Below are positions 46,294 to 58,159 of a stretch of 64,000 bases of DNA, piece after piece (position 1 is the first letter of the stretch; every line of letters starts with the position of its first letter). The notes beneath the pieces were generated by a model. The model was not told the DNA's origin. It searched no databases and saw only the letters and a program-made list of their open reading frames with translations. The stretch lies in assembly GCA_015178975.1 (NCBI GenBank), contig WHVD01000002.1, positions 1,364,001 to 1,428,000 of the forward strand, read 5' to 3'. Origin of the DNA: Hysterangium stoloniferum (Eukaryota > Basidiomycota > Agaricomycetes > Hysterangiales > Hysterangiaceae). A program made the position numbers and the translations under genes.

Positions 46294-47033
46294 GTGTGGT
46301 TGGAGAGTTGCATTGAATCTCCCCGCACACCAGAGAATTGTCATCTTAATGCATCCACTCTTTATGATCCAAATTCCTTATTTGTAAATCTTACCTTGGA
46401 ACCCCTCAGGAGTCTTACTTTTCAAGCTCTCATAGATTCAGGTTCAACCCATTGTTTCATAGATATAAGCTTTTCCCGAAAACATCAGTTAAAAAACCCA
46501 TGCAATAGATCCAATTCCACTCTGACTTTTCAATGGTACCTCAAACCCTGTAATCTTGCAAGCCTGCAAACTCCGACTTCAGTTACCATGTGGAACCTTT
46601 CAGACAGTTACTTTCTTTGTAACACAGTTGGACTTGAGCTGCTCCATGGTTCTAGGACATAACTGGCTCACCTGCTACAATCCGTTGATTGATTGGGTAT
46701 TGAGCAGCATCCATTTCCAAACCCCGTCAGCACCCAATACAACTGGTCCGTCTCCACCTGTTTCGGCAAATATGGCCTCTACAGCACCTCCGGCCCCTGT
46801 GGCAAATCTGAGCTCTCTGTCTTTCGTCTCTCTAATAAACACCACAGCTTTTATGAGAGCCATCAAGTTGGAAGGCTCCCAAGCATTTACAGTCAATCTT
46901 AAAGTTGATGAAGCCACCAGTCATTTTTCAACCCCGGTGGCTGAACCTGTTGCAGATTTGGAAGGAGGTCCAGAAAAATACCACGAATTTGCAAATGTCT
47001 TCAGGAAATGAAAAGTTGATCAACTTGCCCCTC
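46294..47033 (+). pseudogene. Protease and linker of gypsy element C
   Basis: FQALIDSGSTHCFIDISF is the catalytic DSG region. SMVLGHNWLTCYNPLIDWV ends the protease and ALRAIKLEGSQAFTVNLK-type linker sequence follows. Frameshifts lie near 46500 and 47010. Confidence 0.75.
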
Positions 47034-48150
47034 ACAGGCCCTACAATTTGAAAATTGATATTGAAGAAGGTTCACATCCGCCCTTAGGCCCAGTTTATCC
47101 TCTCTTGCAGTCTGAACTATCAGCCATCCGAGATTTCTTGGACAAACACTTGGCTATAGGATTTATCTGACCCTCAATATCTCCTTATGGAGCCCCTGTT
47201 CTATTCATTTGGAAAAAAGATGGTTCCCTACAGCTTTGTGTTGACTTTCAAGGACTCAATGTGATCACTTGGCAAGATAAGTACCTGTTACCACTGATCT
47301 CTGACTTACTCGATACCCCTCGGAAGGCATGAATCTATACAAAAATAGATCTTAAACATGCCTATCATTTGGTTTGGATTGCTGAGGGTGATGAGTGGAA
47401 AATGGCTTTCTGCACTCACTATGGCTCTTTTGAATGGTTAGTGATGCCTTTTGGTCTCACCAATGCTCCATTGGTCTTTCAACATTTTATCAATGTCATC
47501 TTTCCGACCTCCTCAATGTCTATGTCATTGTGTACTTAGACAACATCCTCATATTTTCCAAAGACTCTACACTTCACGATGAACATGTCCATGAAGTTCT
47601 CCAAAGACTCCGAAAACATGGTCTTTTTGTGAATGGTAAAAAATGTTCATTTGATGTCGACACGGTTGAATATTTAGGTTTTATGATGGGACCGATGGTC
47701 TCTGCATGGATGACTCTAAAATTCAAGTCATTCAAGATTGGCCAGAACCCTGAAAGATTAAGGACATTCAGTCCTTTTTAGGCTTCACCAATTTTTATTG
47801 TTATTTCATTCACAACTACTCAAAAATTACAGTTCTGCTTACTTTACTTGTCTTACTCATAAAGATCCTTCATGGAATTTCTCCAAGGAATGCTGCACAG
47901 CATTCTGAGAATTGAAAAGTGCATTTACATCTGCTCCTATTTTGTTGCACTGGAAGCCTGATGTTCAACTCATTGTGGAAACTGATGCCTCAGATTATGC
48001 ATTTGCTGCAATATTGTCTATTCTGGACACCAACAGTGAAGTCGTAGCCTTCTTGTCTTGCACCTTCTTGGCACCCAAACTCAACTATGATGTTCATGAC
48101 AAGGAACTACTCGTGATATTTGAAGCTTTCAAGGCATGGTGACACTATCT
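47034..48150 (+). pseudogene. Reverse transcriptase and RNase H of gypsy element C
   Basis: RT motifs in order: [95 protein letters not shown]. The catalytic YxDD reads YLDN, with Asn at the second Asp. RNase H follows (VETDASDYAFAAIL, LNYDVHDKELLVIFEAFKAW). Several stops (47168, 47330, 47910, 48140 regions) and frame changes mark it as dead. Confidence 0.85.
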
Positions 48151-49718
48151 GGAAGGATCGGCATTTCCGATAGATGTTATAACCAACCACAAAAATCTGG
48201 TTTACTTTTCAACCACTAAACTCTTGACCCGCCAACAGGCTTGCTGGTCCGAATACCTTTCCACTTTTAATGTGGTAATCCACTTCCATCCTGACTGCCT
48301 TGGTGGAAAACCCGATGCTATGACTAGACGATGGGATGTCTATCCTAAAGAGGGGAGTAGCAACTATGACACAGTTAATCCACATAACTTTAAGCCTATA
48401 TTTTCATCCGAACAACTGTCCACATCTATCTGAGCCACTTACCTCATTCATCCAGTCTTATGAAGTGTTATCCTTATGGATACCGAAAAGTTATGTACAT
48501 CAAGACATACTATTGGCAATTCCATTCAACCCAGTCACCAAAGCACACCTCGATAACCCATCTGATCCTGATCAACCCTGATGGTCACTAGACTCACAGG
48601 GTTTCATTGGACTTGACAACTGCATCTACATATGTACCGGATTCTGACACCCTTTGGCTGCAAATCCTACAACATAAGCACGGCCACCTAATCTCAGGAC
48701 ATTTCAGCCTCAATAAGACTCTTGCACTCATTAGAAGAGAATATACTTGGCTTAGCCTCTGAGATCTCATTAAGAACTATTGCAAATCTGGTACAACCTG
48801 TTTACACTCTAAATCACAGTGACACAAACCATATGGCCTACTCAAACAGTTACTGAAACCAGAAAAACCCTGGAACTCGATTTCTATGGATTTCATCGAG
48901 CACCTACCAGCATCTGAAGGTCATACAGCAATCCTAGTTGTTGTGGATAGGCTCACAAAACAAAGTATTTTCATTCCAATGTATGACATGATAACATCTG
49001 TACTGCTAGCTGAACTATTCACCACCTATGTATTTTCCAAGCATGGCATTCTATCACATGTTACATCTGATCATGGATCTGAGTTTGTATCTCATTTCTT
49101 TAGGTCACTCAGAAAAGCACTAGACATGAAATTACACTTCACTTTGGGCTATCACCTGGAAGGTGACAGCCAAACTGAACACATGAATCAAACCTTGGAA
49201 CAGTACATTCGTGTCTATTGTAACTATCAACAAGATAATTGGAAATCACTACTACCGCTAGCCGAATTCACATACGTATAACAACACACTGAATGCCACT
49301 ACTGGCATTTCACCTTTCTTTGCAAACAAAGGCTACAACCCCAATATTGCAATCCACCCAGAATGCCATCTTGCATCCACCCGTGCTCAAGACTTCATTA
49401 CAAACCTTGACGAGCTACATCAAGAACTTCAAAAAACTATTGCAATGGCCCAAGAACAATACCAACAGTCTGTGGATAAGAATCGACTTCTGCCTCCTGA
49501 CTTTAAGATCAGAGACAGAGTATTTGTTAAAGCCGAGTTTTTCTGAACCACTAGACCTTCCAAGAAGCTCTCTGAAAAATATTTAGGTCCTTTGGAAGTT
49601 ATAGCACAAGCCGGCATGCTTTCATGGACTCTTTGGCTTCCCGACAATGTGTGTGCAGTACACCCAGTATTTAATGTATCTATGTTAGAACCACATGTTG
49701 CTAACAATATACTGGATC
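48151..49718 (+). pseudogene. Integrase of gypsy element C
   Basis: An HHCC zinc region near 48661-48830 (HKHGHLISGHFSLNKT, then paired Cys) is broken by stops. The DDE core is in one 131-codon ORF at 48886-49281: MDFIEHLP, TSDHGSEFVSHFF and QTEHMNQTLEQYIR supply the two Asp and the Glu. The C-terminal tail runs through KLSEKYLGPLEVIAQAG to VHPVFNVSMLEPHV at about 49700, where a family A LTR cuts in. Confidence 0.85.
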
Positions 49719-50295
49719 TGTTATGACTGGAATTCCCACCGGACTCCGGGCACTAACTTATACGCACCTGCACCCTATACGCACCCATTGTCAGTTTACC
49801 GGAATTCCCACCAGACTCCGTACGTCAGACTTGTCTACGTTCGACTTTGTTACATTGTGTTTCAGTCACCGGAATACCCACCAAACTCCACCCCTGCCTA
49901 TGTCCAACCTCATTCCATGCATCAGTCACCAGACCCCACTCGGAAAACCTGTCATTGCTCTGACTGAGCCCCGTTCCCATTTTAGTCAAATGACCTGTCA
50001 TGATTCGGACTCCACTCCCATTCCATTTCCCATTATGGTTTATGATTTGTCACTATTCGGACTCCGCTCCTTTCCATCCCATTCCTAACACCAAATTTGA
50101 TGTTTACTATTCTCATTTTATGTTTTGCTAGTTTCATTGCATTATTACTGGATTTGGTATGTCATTCATTCCACGGTCTATTTAGTCTGGCAGATGTTGT
50201 ACATACAATCCAGTCAGAAAATCGGCTTAGATTCCCCCCAGTAATCTAATACATTTTCCGCTCTAAACTCCTACTTGAATCACACCACTCACGCT

Positions 50296-51018
50296 TGTTA
50301 AGAACTAGAAACTGACTAATGTCGGTGGCCGACGGGGACTGATCGGAAGGACTTGGCTTCAGCTTATATGCTGCGCCCTCGCAAATATCCGTAGGTTGTC
50401 CTTAAATTTCGGACAGGCGAAGACTAGATCCTAAGAAGAACTTTTCGGCAAGACACCGATCAGAACCGAAGGAAAAGTCAGGTGTCGGGCCAAGGGGTCG
50501 GGGCCGAGAGTGGGCGAGCGCACGCGAAGGCGGAAGAGAGATTCTCCTAGTATGAGACTGCTACAGACGTATGAGGGTATTCTGAGTCGATATTCTGATT
50601 GCCTAGTAACTACAATTACAGCGAGTTCATATACAAGTAACAGGCGTCTAGAAAGTACTAATGGGGAGGAGGGCGGAAAACGGCATTAACAATAAGCTTG
50701 ACTAGGAACAGGAAGTTTATGATTAGTTCGGAGGCCGATGATAACCGAGAATGGAAATTACGATAAAAGGAAATAGTTCGAGGACTACGAATATAGTTAG
50801 ACATATGTGGAACATAAGATGAGACGGATCAACATGATGAAAGGGACATATCAAAACATAACCAGACAGAAAGGCGTAGTCGGGTTTGATTGACCGGAGA
50901 GCATATGTCAGCGTCGGGGGTCCGACGGCTTCCGAGGTGTTGTATTGTCGGAGACGTATAACGAGGGTATTCCGTCGGGGGCCATCGGTTTGCGAAGGGT
51001 TACGACACAGTCGTAACA
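50296..51018 (-). mobile_element. Solo LTR, family C, nested
   Basis: TGTTAAGAACTAG at the left and CAGTCGTAACA at the right, flanked by ACGCT at 50291-50295 and 51019-51023. Length is 723 bp. It is more GC-rich than its host. The stem-loop block is at about 50349-50381. Confidence 0.92.
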
Positions 51019-51263
51019 ACGCTAGTCAGAGCCCACAGGCTCTGGCACATCTATCTCTCTTACCTATCTCAACTTACATCTTGACTCATGACCTCTTGAC
51101 CCACGACCTCTGACCTACGACCCCTCGACCCACGAACCCGCCCGGACTCCCTGGGATTCCCATCCGCCTGTCTGAAATTGGACAACACGATCTCGTGAGG
51201 GTGCAGCCTATAAGCTGAAGCCAAGTCCTACCGGATATTCCGTGGGTTTCTCTGGAAACCCAC

Positions 51264-51737
51264 TGTGAGGAGTATGCTTTTACCACAGTTTCATTGTGGT
51301 AAAACACTCCTTTTATTTTATTTATATTTTACATATTCTATTCATATTTTTCTATCTTTCATATTCTTCGAATATTGCATATTTCATTAGTTCGAAGCAT
51401 TGTGTATACTTGTGGGTGCACTCAGCACCAATTAGAACTCAGACACACTTTAACCCAAGAACCACCACTCGTAAGACACAAACTAGGTCTACTACGAGCG
51501 GTGATCAGGGTAACGTGTCAGCTACCACATAGGAAGCAGTATCTGAACTATCTAACACTTCAGGCCTCGAACTGTAACAGTCGAGGCCTCCACTCAAACC
51601 ATCGCACTCATTGACTCCTTCGTCATCTCGTGCTCCTTCTCTCACTTTCTCTTATATTGCACCAAATAGGTCAATATCCTTCCTTTCTACTCATTTCTTC
51701 GTATATAGAACGGTCAGAACTTTCGCCACTCTTCACA
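51264..51737. mobile_element. Solo LTR, family D, nested (474 bp)
   Basis: TGTGAGGAGTATGC at the left and CTCTTCACA at the right, flanked by CCCAC at 51259-51263 and 51738-51742. It also starts with a hairpin, TTTTACCACAG...TTGTGGTAAAA (about 51279-51304). It lacks the stem-loop block common to the other LTR families. No internal sequence of this family was seen. Confidence 0.85.
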
Positions 51738-51797
51738 CCCACCGTGTACATACCCTAACAGTATTTTCTGACTAAGACTCGCAGATTGTTTTCATTA

Positions 51798-53340
51798 TGC
51801 CACCAAGAAGAAAAGTGCACGCATAGGCATCATTACCTGGACCATTGACTCTTCATTCCCCATTAACTTTGTATACCAGCCAGACGCTTGCAAACCAGTC
51901 AGAAACCATGGAAGAAGCCTGTATTGAAGAAGTCCCAGAAAACCAGGACGAATCTGACCACGAGGACGAATCCGTGGCCCCCGACAAGGGCAAAGGTGTT
52001 GAAAATCCTCTGTCCAGCGATCAACTGCCGCTTTCAGATCCCACCTCTGAGTATTTAGCAATCACTTTAGAAAGGTTGATGAATCATATGCTCGGAGAAG
52101 GCAAAAAGAAAGATCCGGAACCCCCGCAGTCAAAAGTCAATGCTCTGGAACCCTTCATGGGTTCCAACCCAAACAAACTCTCTACTTTCCTCATGCAATG
52201 TCACTTCAATTTCTGCAATTGATCTGCCACATTCTCCACAGACTCCTGAAAAGTCAACTATGCACTTTCATACTTGTCGGGATCCACATTGAAATGGTTC
52301 GAACTGGCTTTTAGCGGACTTTCCGAGGAAGAGCTGCTTTGGCTCAAAGATTGGGATGCTTTTGTTGAGGAGCTTGAAACCAACTTTGGCCCGTATGACC
52401 CAACTGGAGAAGCTGAGAACAGTCTCACAAATCTTTGTATGAAGGACATGCAGCGCATCATGTACTACATTGTCCAATTCAATAATCTTGCAGCTCATTG
52501 TCAGTGGGGCGATCCCGCTCTCCGCCACCAATTCTACGCTGGTCTGCCATCCCACCTTAAAGACGAAGTCTCAAAAGGAGAAGATGGCAAGCCAAAAACC
52601 CTGTCCCGTATGCACCTAAAAGCTCAAAACACGGACGCACATTATTGGGAACGTCACACAGAAGTTGCCCGCGAGACCTCTGCGGACAAAGTGAACAAGT
52701 CTACAGCCAATAAAACCAACAACAACAACTCGTCAACCAGCAACCAAAACTCCATGCAATCCAACAAGAAGAATGATAAAAAGTCTTCAAACAACAACAA
52801 CAACAACAACAACAAGGGTCTACAGTCCGGCAAGCAAGCCGGAAAACCCGACCTCTCAGGCAAACTTGGACCCCATGGCAAATTGACCCCACAGGAAAGA
52901 CAACGTCGTATGGACAATAACCTCTGTCTCTTGTGTGGAAAACCTGGTCATCAAGTCCCGGAATGTCTGCTGGCAAAAGCAAACTCTGAAAAGGGTCGAA
53001 CAGCCAAGACCTCCACGGAGACCCCGTTGAAGGACAAACTGGCTTCTGACTCGAAAAAAAGAGTAAGCAATGTGGCAGACTCCGTGCAGGTTGAGGGTTG
53101 CGTTGCCTCTCCATGCATTCAAGAGTTTACCTGCCTCAATGCATCCGCTCTTTCGCATTCTGATTCATTTTTTGTTAAACTTATGTCTAATGTGATCCCA
53201 GAATTCATTTTTTCAGCTCTCATAGATTCCGGCTCGACTCATTGTTTTTTAGATACAACATTCATGCAAAAAAAAAGTTTTGTCAACTTATCCAATAAAT
53301 CTCATCAGTCTCCACCTCTTCGATGGCACAAGTAATTTGG
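51798..53340 (+). pseudogene. gag of the third gypsy element, nearly intact
   Basis: MPPRRKVHA is followed by an early TAG. An acidic N-terminal region (EEVPENQDESDHEDES) and NALEPFMGSNPNKLSTFLMQ follow, then two stops near 52220-52250. From 52274 one 353-codon ORF continues: the capsid core EELETNFGPYDPTGEAE and IVQFNNLAAHCQWGD; a poly-Asn/Lys linker; a perfect CCHC knuckle CLLCGKPGHQVPEC (C-x2-C-x4-H-x4-C, about 52924-52965); and the protease start LIDSGSTHCFLD. This is the best-preserved gag in the window. Confidence 0.85.
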
Positions 53341-54438
53341 TTGTCACCCAAGCTTGTGATTTATCCATCTGTTTCCTGTGTGGAACATCTCAATTGGTCA
53401 CTTTCTATGTGACCCAGTTAGACTCAGGTTGCTGGGTGGTCCTTGGACACAACTGGCTTACCTGCTACAATCCATTGATTGACTGGATAGCTAAGGAGGA
53501 TATCTGAAAACTATTAAGTATACCAAATCCTAATATACTCTAAAGGTCATTTAAACATCTGGGATGTGATTCAAACATAATTTGGTTTTTAAAACTTTCA
53601 AAAAGTTTTCAACTCTCTCATACATTACAAACTAATGAATCTTTCTGGACACGAGTAGACAATAAAAAAAATTAGTAGTTTGAAACACTAATACTTTTAA
53701 AAAATAGATACCTTTAAATAGTCCATTCCATGCATATGTATATCATTGGCACCTCTAAATACATATGTATTACTTCGGAATAGATCTGTCAATCTAAACA
53801 TATTTCTACTTGATTCAACATACCTAGAATATATAGGTGGTTTCACTTAATAAAGAAGGCCATAGGATGAAAAATTTCCAATGACATCTCACATATTTTA
53901 CTAGGAAATAACTACAGTTTAGTTTTTAAAAAACAAATTAACAACAAAAGTATTAGCAAGTATTTACATAACTTGGAAAACCATATACAATAGGTTCTAT
54001 TAATTGACTCTGAATTATTTAGGATGTAATATGAAGAATTGTTTCTTATGGTTGGTGGTTAACAATATAATACTCTCAGAGGATATGTCACTATTTAAAG
54101 ATGGATTTTTGTAAAAATAAGGCTTTTATTAATAAATATTTGATATTATAGTAATTATAAACACCCTCCTAACAGTATAACATTCTGGACTCCTGTGGCA
54201 GCTGAGGAAACTGCACCCATCATGGCCTCCATGGCACCCATGGCCTTCCCAGCACCTGCAGTCTCGAGGACTCCTGTGATCCCTATGGCACCCATGGCTT
54301 CCCTGGAACCCACAGCACCTCCATCTATTTCTCTGATTAATGCTGCAGCTTTTATTAGGGCTACAAAAATGGACAGGTCCCAGGCGTTCACTGTCAACTT
54401 AAAAATTGATGAAGCAACTGGACATTTTTCAACTCCAG
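53190..54438 (+). pseudogene. Protease and linker of the third gypsy element, split by a MITE
   Basis: The protease motif DSGSTHCFLD at about 53225 is followed by a frame change and VVLGHNWLTCYNPLIDWI. The frame is interrupted at 53494 by the MITE and resumes at 54172 with SITFWTPVAAEE and INAAAFIRATKMDRSQ. At 54438 the element is cut off by other sequence. Confidence 0.8.
53494..54169. mobile_element. 676-bp MITE, copy 2
   Basis: AGGAGGATATC at the left and ACACCCTCC at the right, flanked by TA at 53492-53493 and 54170-54171. Excision restores the host codons DWIANSITFW. It has the same length as copy 1 (27242-27917), with most differences in the right half. Confidence 0.88.
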
Positions 54439-55019
54439 TGTCCGTGTCATATATTTTATCACTTTGTTTCTTTGTTTAACCTTTAAGGGACATTAGTCAA
54501 ATAGTAGAGGACTGGATCCTTGGCTCAAGAGTTTAATATGTCATTGTTCTGATAACATAAGATTTGCCATGGAAACCAGCAGAGTCATGGATTACATACT
54601 AATAAGGTATCTCTAGCCCTTATAGTATGCAATCTACCCCATCTCCTTGACTACATATTGAAGGAGATGACTCATTGGTGAAGTCATATCAATATGACTA
54701 TGCAATGAGTTATAATCAGAGCTATGACTCAGATACATAGTCATAGCTGGTTGGATGACTCTGAAATACACTTATGAGTCAAGTATGGGAAATACTGACT
54801 CATTCTCCTAGTCACATTACTTAGTAAGCAGGATCCTGGACTAGTATAAATACAGGCTCAAATCATGTATTTAGGATATCATTCAATATCACATCACTTG
54901 CTCATTTAGCTACATTTGCCTACTAGGTCCACACATTGTGCTTAAGTTGAGTACTCTCCTTGCCAATCTGTTGACCGTCTTGTTTCCTTGAGTTGAGCTT
55001 TCTCCTCAGAAAAGGGACA
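54439..55019 (+). mobile_element. Possible solo or partial LTR, family F
   Basis: Starts TGTCCGTGTCATATA exactly where the gypsy frame is lost and could end AAAAGGGACA at 55019. TATAAATAC lies near 54845, followed by a pyrimidine/AT leader, as in an LTR U3-R. Flanking 5-mers TCCAG and CAGGC do not match, so the boundary is tentative. Confidence 0.4.
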
Positions 55020-55059
55020 CAGGCACGTAGTTGAATAAAAGTGGATACTGATTTAATTG

Positions 55060-55272
55060 ACAAAACAGTCAGTGCATATCTACACCCTTCTCAAGGAGTA
55101 GCTGAACCACATCAATATTCTCACTCCAGGAAGCAGCAGTCAGTGCTATGCAATAATTGCCACCTGCACATGCATTGGTGTCTGCACCCTTTACAAGGAG
55201 TAGTTGGACCATGCCAATATTCTCATGGCAGGAAGCAGGAATCAGTGCTGTCCCATAATGGCCACCTGCTGT
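55060..55272 (-). pseudogene. Ankyrin-repeat gene fragment
   Basis: The minus strand reads GGHYGTALIPASCHENIGMV, QLLLVKGADTNACAGGNYC and ALTAASWSENIDVVQLLLEKG in one frame, two 33-residue ankyrin repeats of the GGxYGTALxAAS type. These are common at the C-terminus of basidiomycete NACHT/NLR-like proteins. There is no start and no flanking domain. The linked fragment is at 58160-58380. Confidence 0.75.
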
Positions 55273-55412
55273 GAAGAGTCATTGAAATTCTAACTATTCA
55301 ATATATGTTAAATTTGATGATGAAACACACCTTTTTATAGGGGGAGTCCACCAATTATTGCAACTTTTCATATGAAGATGCTAATTGTGGACCATGCATT
55401 TGGAGGTTAATG

Positions 55413-55485
55413 TGTGTCAGAACCACTATACACCTCCCAGAGCATCCAACCTATATTGTCAGGAGGTGCTACACTAACTGACACA
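55413..55485. repeat. 73-bp nested hairpin
   Basis: TGTGTCAG at 55413-55420 pairs with CTGACACA at 55478-55485, and inside it CACCTCC pairs with GGAGGTG. Non-coding; possibly a tiny MITE or a regulatory hairpin. Confidence 0.6.
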
Positions 55486-55978
55486 AGATATTGAGACACA
55501 AGTACTTTTATTACAAGCTTATTAAACCCTTGTATATTGTGTATTGCAATAGAGTCAACTCATACTATTTTTAATAATATATCAACCCTCTAGGTACAAT
55601 ATGGGTGTATTGACTGTCAAAGTACAATACAGATATACAGTATGTAAGGTAGTAGTTGCTGTCAGCAACTGTACAGTTGCAAGAGGTGACTAGAATAAGG
55701 GAAAGTGGAATCGACCTTGACAGTACGATTCACAGGTGAATAGACTAGATAATGTAAAATAAAGGCAAAAGACTGTTCACCAGAAGAAGTGAGTTTGAGT
55801 AATGAGCTCTACACATCAACTGTAAAAGGAAGGAGCAGAGAGTAAGGCATTCAAGTTTGAGTATGGCAATTTGAGATGGCTGAGATAATACCTGATCACA
55901 ACTTGCAGTGGACACTTCAAAGGATGTCTAGCAACTTGTGGTTTCTGGGTAAAAGGACACTTAGGGTGTCTACTAGTA
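55486..55978. other. AT-rich spacer
   Basis: No gene or repeat was recognised between the hairpin and the Tc1/mariner element. Confidence 0.3.
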
Positions 55979-55980
55979 TA

Positions 55981-57547
55981 CAGTGACTCACAAAACCTTT
56001 CCAATGTTTGGAGTTTGCATATTGGCAAACTGCTACCAGGGGAGAAAAAATAGTAAAAAATATCAAAAATTCACACTAGATAGCTAAACATGTATAGAAT
56101 CGTGGCCTAGAATATTATTACATAATATGTATTTTTGGGCATTCTAGAAATAGTTTAGTCAGGCCTGCTCATTGGAAAGGTTTTGTGGCTGATGATTATG
56201 ATGCAATATATGCTATATTTTAATACTTGGTATACCCTCCCTTGGCCTTTATGACTGCCTCAACCCTCCTTGGCATGCTTTCAATTAACTTCTGACACTC
56301 AGAAGCTGGTATATCTTCCCACTCCTTCTCTATCCTCTCCCACAACTCCAGAATTCCACTTGGTGCAGTGGCATACTGTCCCAGCTTTCTCTTCAAGTAA
56401 TCCCATAGATGCTCAATTGGATTGAGGTCTGGGGATTGGGCAGGCCATGGTAGGACAGTCATTCCATTATTTTCAAACCATTCCTTTGCCTTTTTGCAGG
56501 TATGTTTTGGATCATTATCCTGCTGAAAGATGATTTTAGCAGGGACCAACTGGTAATACCTGATGCTGTTTTGGAGGTCTTCATCCAAGATGCTCCTGTA
56601 AAGTTCCCCATCCATTCTACCCTCAATCCTGGTGGCATATCCCACACCCTCCCACATGAAGCACCCCCCAACCCATGACTGATCCTCCACCAAACTTCAC
56701 TGTCCCTTGAACAAGCCTCTCATTCAGGCCTTCCCCAGTCTTTTTCCATGCCCATTTCCTCCCATCTGAGCCAAGGCGATTTATTTTAGTCTCATCAGAC
56801 CACACAACCCTCCTCCAGTCATCTAAAGTCCAGTGCTGGTGGGCCAAAGCAAAGTCAAGCCTCTCCTTCATATGTCTCTTGGACAAAAGTGGCTTCTTCT
56901 TCTTCACAACTGCTTTACCCTGCTTTCTTCAAGCTCCTCTGAACTGTCTCAGCTGAAATAGTTGTTGGTGATGGTCTGAAGTTTCTCTATGTCCACTGCA
57001 GTTTCAGCCTTTCCAGATGTGATTAGATGGACTGCATGACGGATGTTGGTAGCAGAGAGCTTGTTGGGACGACCTCCAGTTGATTTGGGAAGGGTAGGAA
57101 GGTGCTTAGAGCGAAGTCTGGAGATAGTACCAATGCCAAAACCAGTGATTGAGGCAATGGATGGAGTGGAATGGCCAGCTTCAAGTAGAGAGATAATATA
57201 TTGTTGTTGAGCAGGAGAGAGGGAGTGCATGATGGATTGCTGGCAATGTGAAGAGACAGTAATATCAGAATTGACTATAGATCAACAAAGACATGTGATT
57301 TGGCCAGTTTATATAGTATATATTGTATCAAAATCATCAGCCACAAAACCTTTCCAATGAGCAGGCCTGACTAAACTATTTGTAGCATACCCAAAAATGC
57401 ATATTATGTAATAATACTCTAGACCATGATTCTATACATGTTTAGCTATCCAGTGTGAATTTTTGAAATTTTTTGCTATTTTCTCCCCCTGGTAGCAGTC
57501 TGCCAATATGCAAACTCCAAACATTGGAAAGGTTTTGTGAGTCACTG
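55981..57547 (-). mobile_element. Tc1/mariner element with roughly 240-bp inverted repeats
   Basis: TA at 55979-55980 and 57548-57549 flank CAGTGACTCACAAAACC and its inverse. The inverted repeats extend about 240 bp on each side with a few mismatches. The sub-terminal word AAAACCTTTCCAATG occurs twice in each repeat, a possible double transposase-binding site. One transposase gene lies inside on the minus strand. Confidence 0.92.
56220..57230 (-). pseudogene. Tc1/mariner transposase (DD34E), frameshifted
   Basis: The N-terminal helix-turn-helix starts MHSLSPAQQQYIISLLEAGH and contains GIGTISRLRSKH and TGGRPNKLS. The catalytic domain has VVWSDETKIN (first Asp), FQQDNDPKHTCKKAKEWF (second Asp) and PAQSPDLNPIEHLWDYLK (Glu), and ends KAKGGYTKY at 56220. 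Three frame breaks (near 56960, 56920 and 56660) interrupt an otherwise full-length gene of about 335 codons. The catalytic triad is intact, so inactivation may be recent. Confidence 0.9.
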
Positions 57548-57549
57548 TA

Positions 57550-58159
57550 CATGTGTCTATGGCCATGCAACAAGTATACATAGACCTACCACAACTGTCA
57601 CAAAACATCAAAACATACATTATAAACTTCAACAATTCTTCAATTCAACTTCAACACATTTTCAACTTAACAAACAAACTTTGACAAACCTTCAACTTGA
57701 TGAACATTTGATTTGATTTACAACTTTGACTAGCCTTAAACTTGTCTCAAATCAACATCATGAATGATTTCATTCCTAAGTCATAACATTGTTATAGGTA
57801 AACAATGAAAGGCATAAAAGGACAATGATAGAAGCAAGGGAAGTCAGTCAGAATATCTCAACCACATCTGTACAATAGTAATTGTGTTATTAACCTGAGT
57901 CTCTAATAGCCAGACCACTTTGACATCAGATCTGTGACCCTTTGTGTCAGGTCTTACTTCATCTACAGGACAAATCAATACTTCATCAAATGAGGCTTCT
58001 GTATTCAGGATAGTAAAGTATGTTTTGATTGATACTTTGACTTTATCAAAGAAAATATGATTCATGTCAGAACCTTCAAACTATTAATAGGTGATATTCA
58101 AATTATCTCAGAAAGATAAAGGAAATGAAATGTGTAACAAATCTAATAAAATCAGAGAT
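57550..58159. other. AT-rich flank, possibly part of the broken ankyrin locus
   Basis: A minus-strand ORF at 57844-58065 includes EVLICPVDEVRPDTKGHRSD, which I cannot place. It could be an upstream region of the ankyrin gene or unrelated. No other feature. Confidence 0.3.

Larger units (their letters stand above)
49719..51760 (+). mobile_element. Family A LTR (5' LTR of a third gypsy element) with two nested solo LTRs
   Basis: Starts TGTTATGACTGG within the end of element C and finishes GTGTACATACCCTAACA. The next base begins a leader, and a gag ATG lies at 51798. Without the inserts at 50296-51018 and 51264-51737 (and their 5-bp duplications), the LTR is about 835 bp, the usual size. The stem-loop block lies at about 51198-51229. 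Confidence 0.85.
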
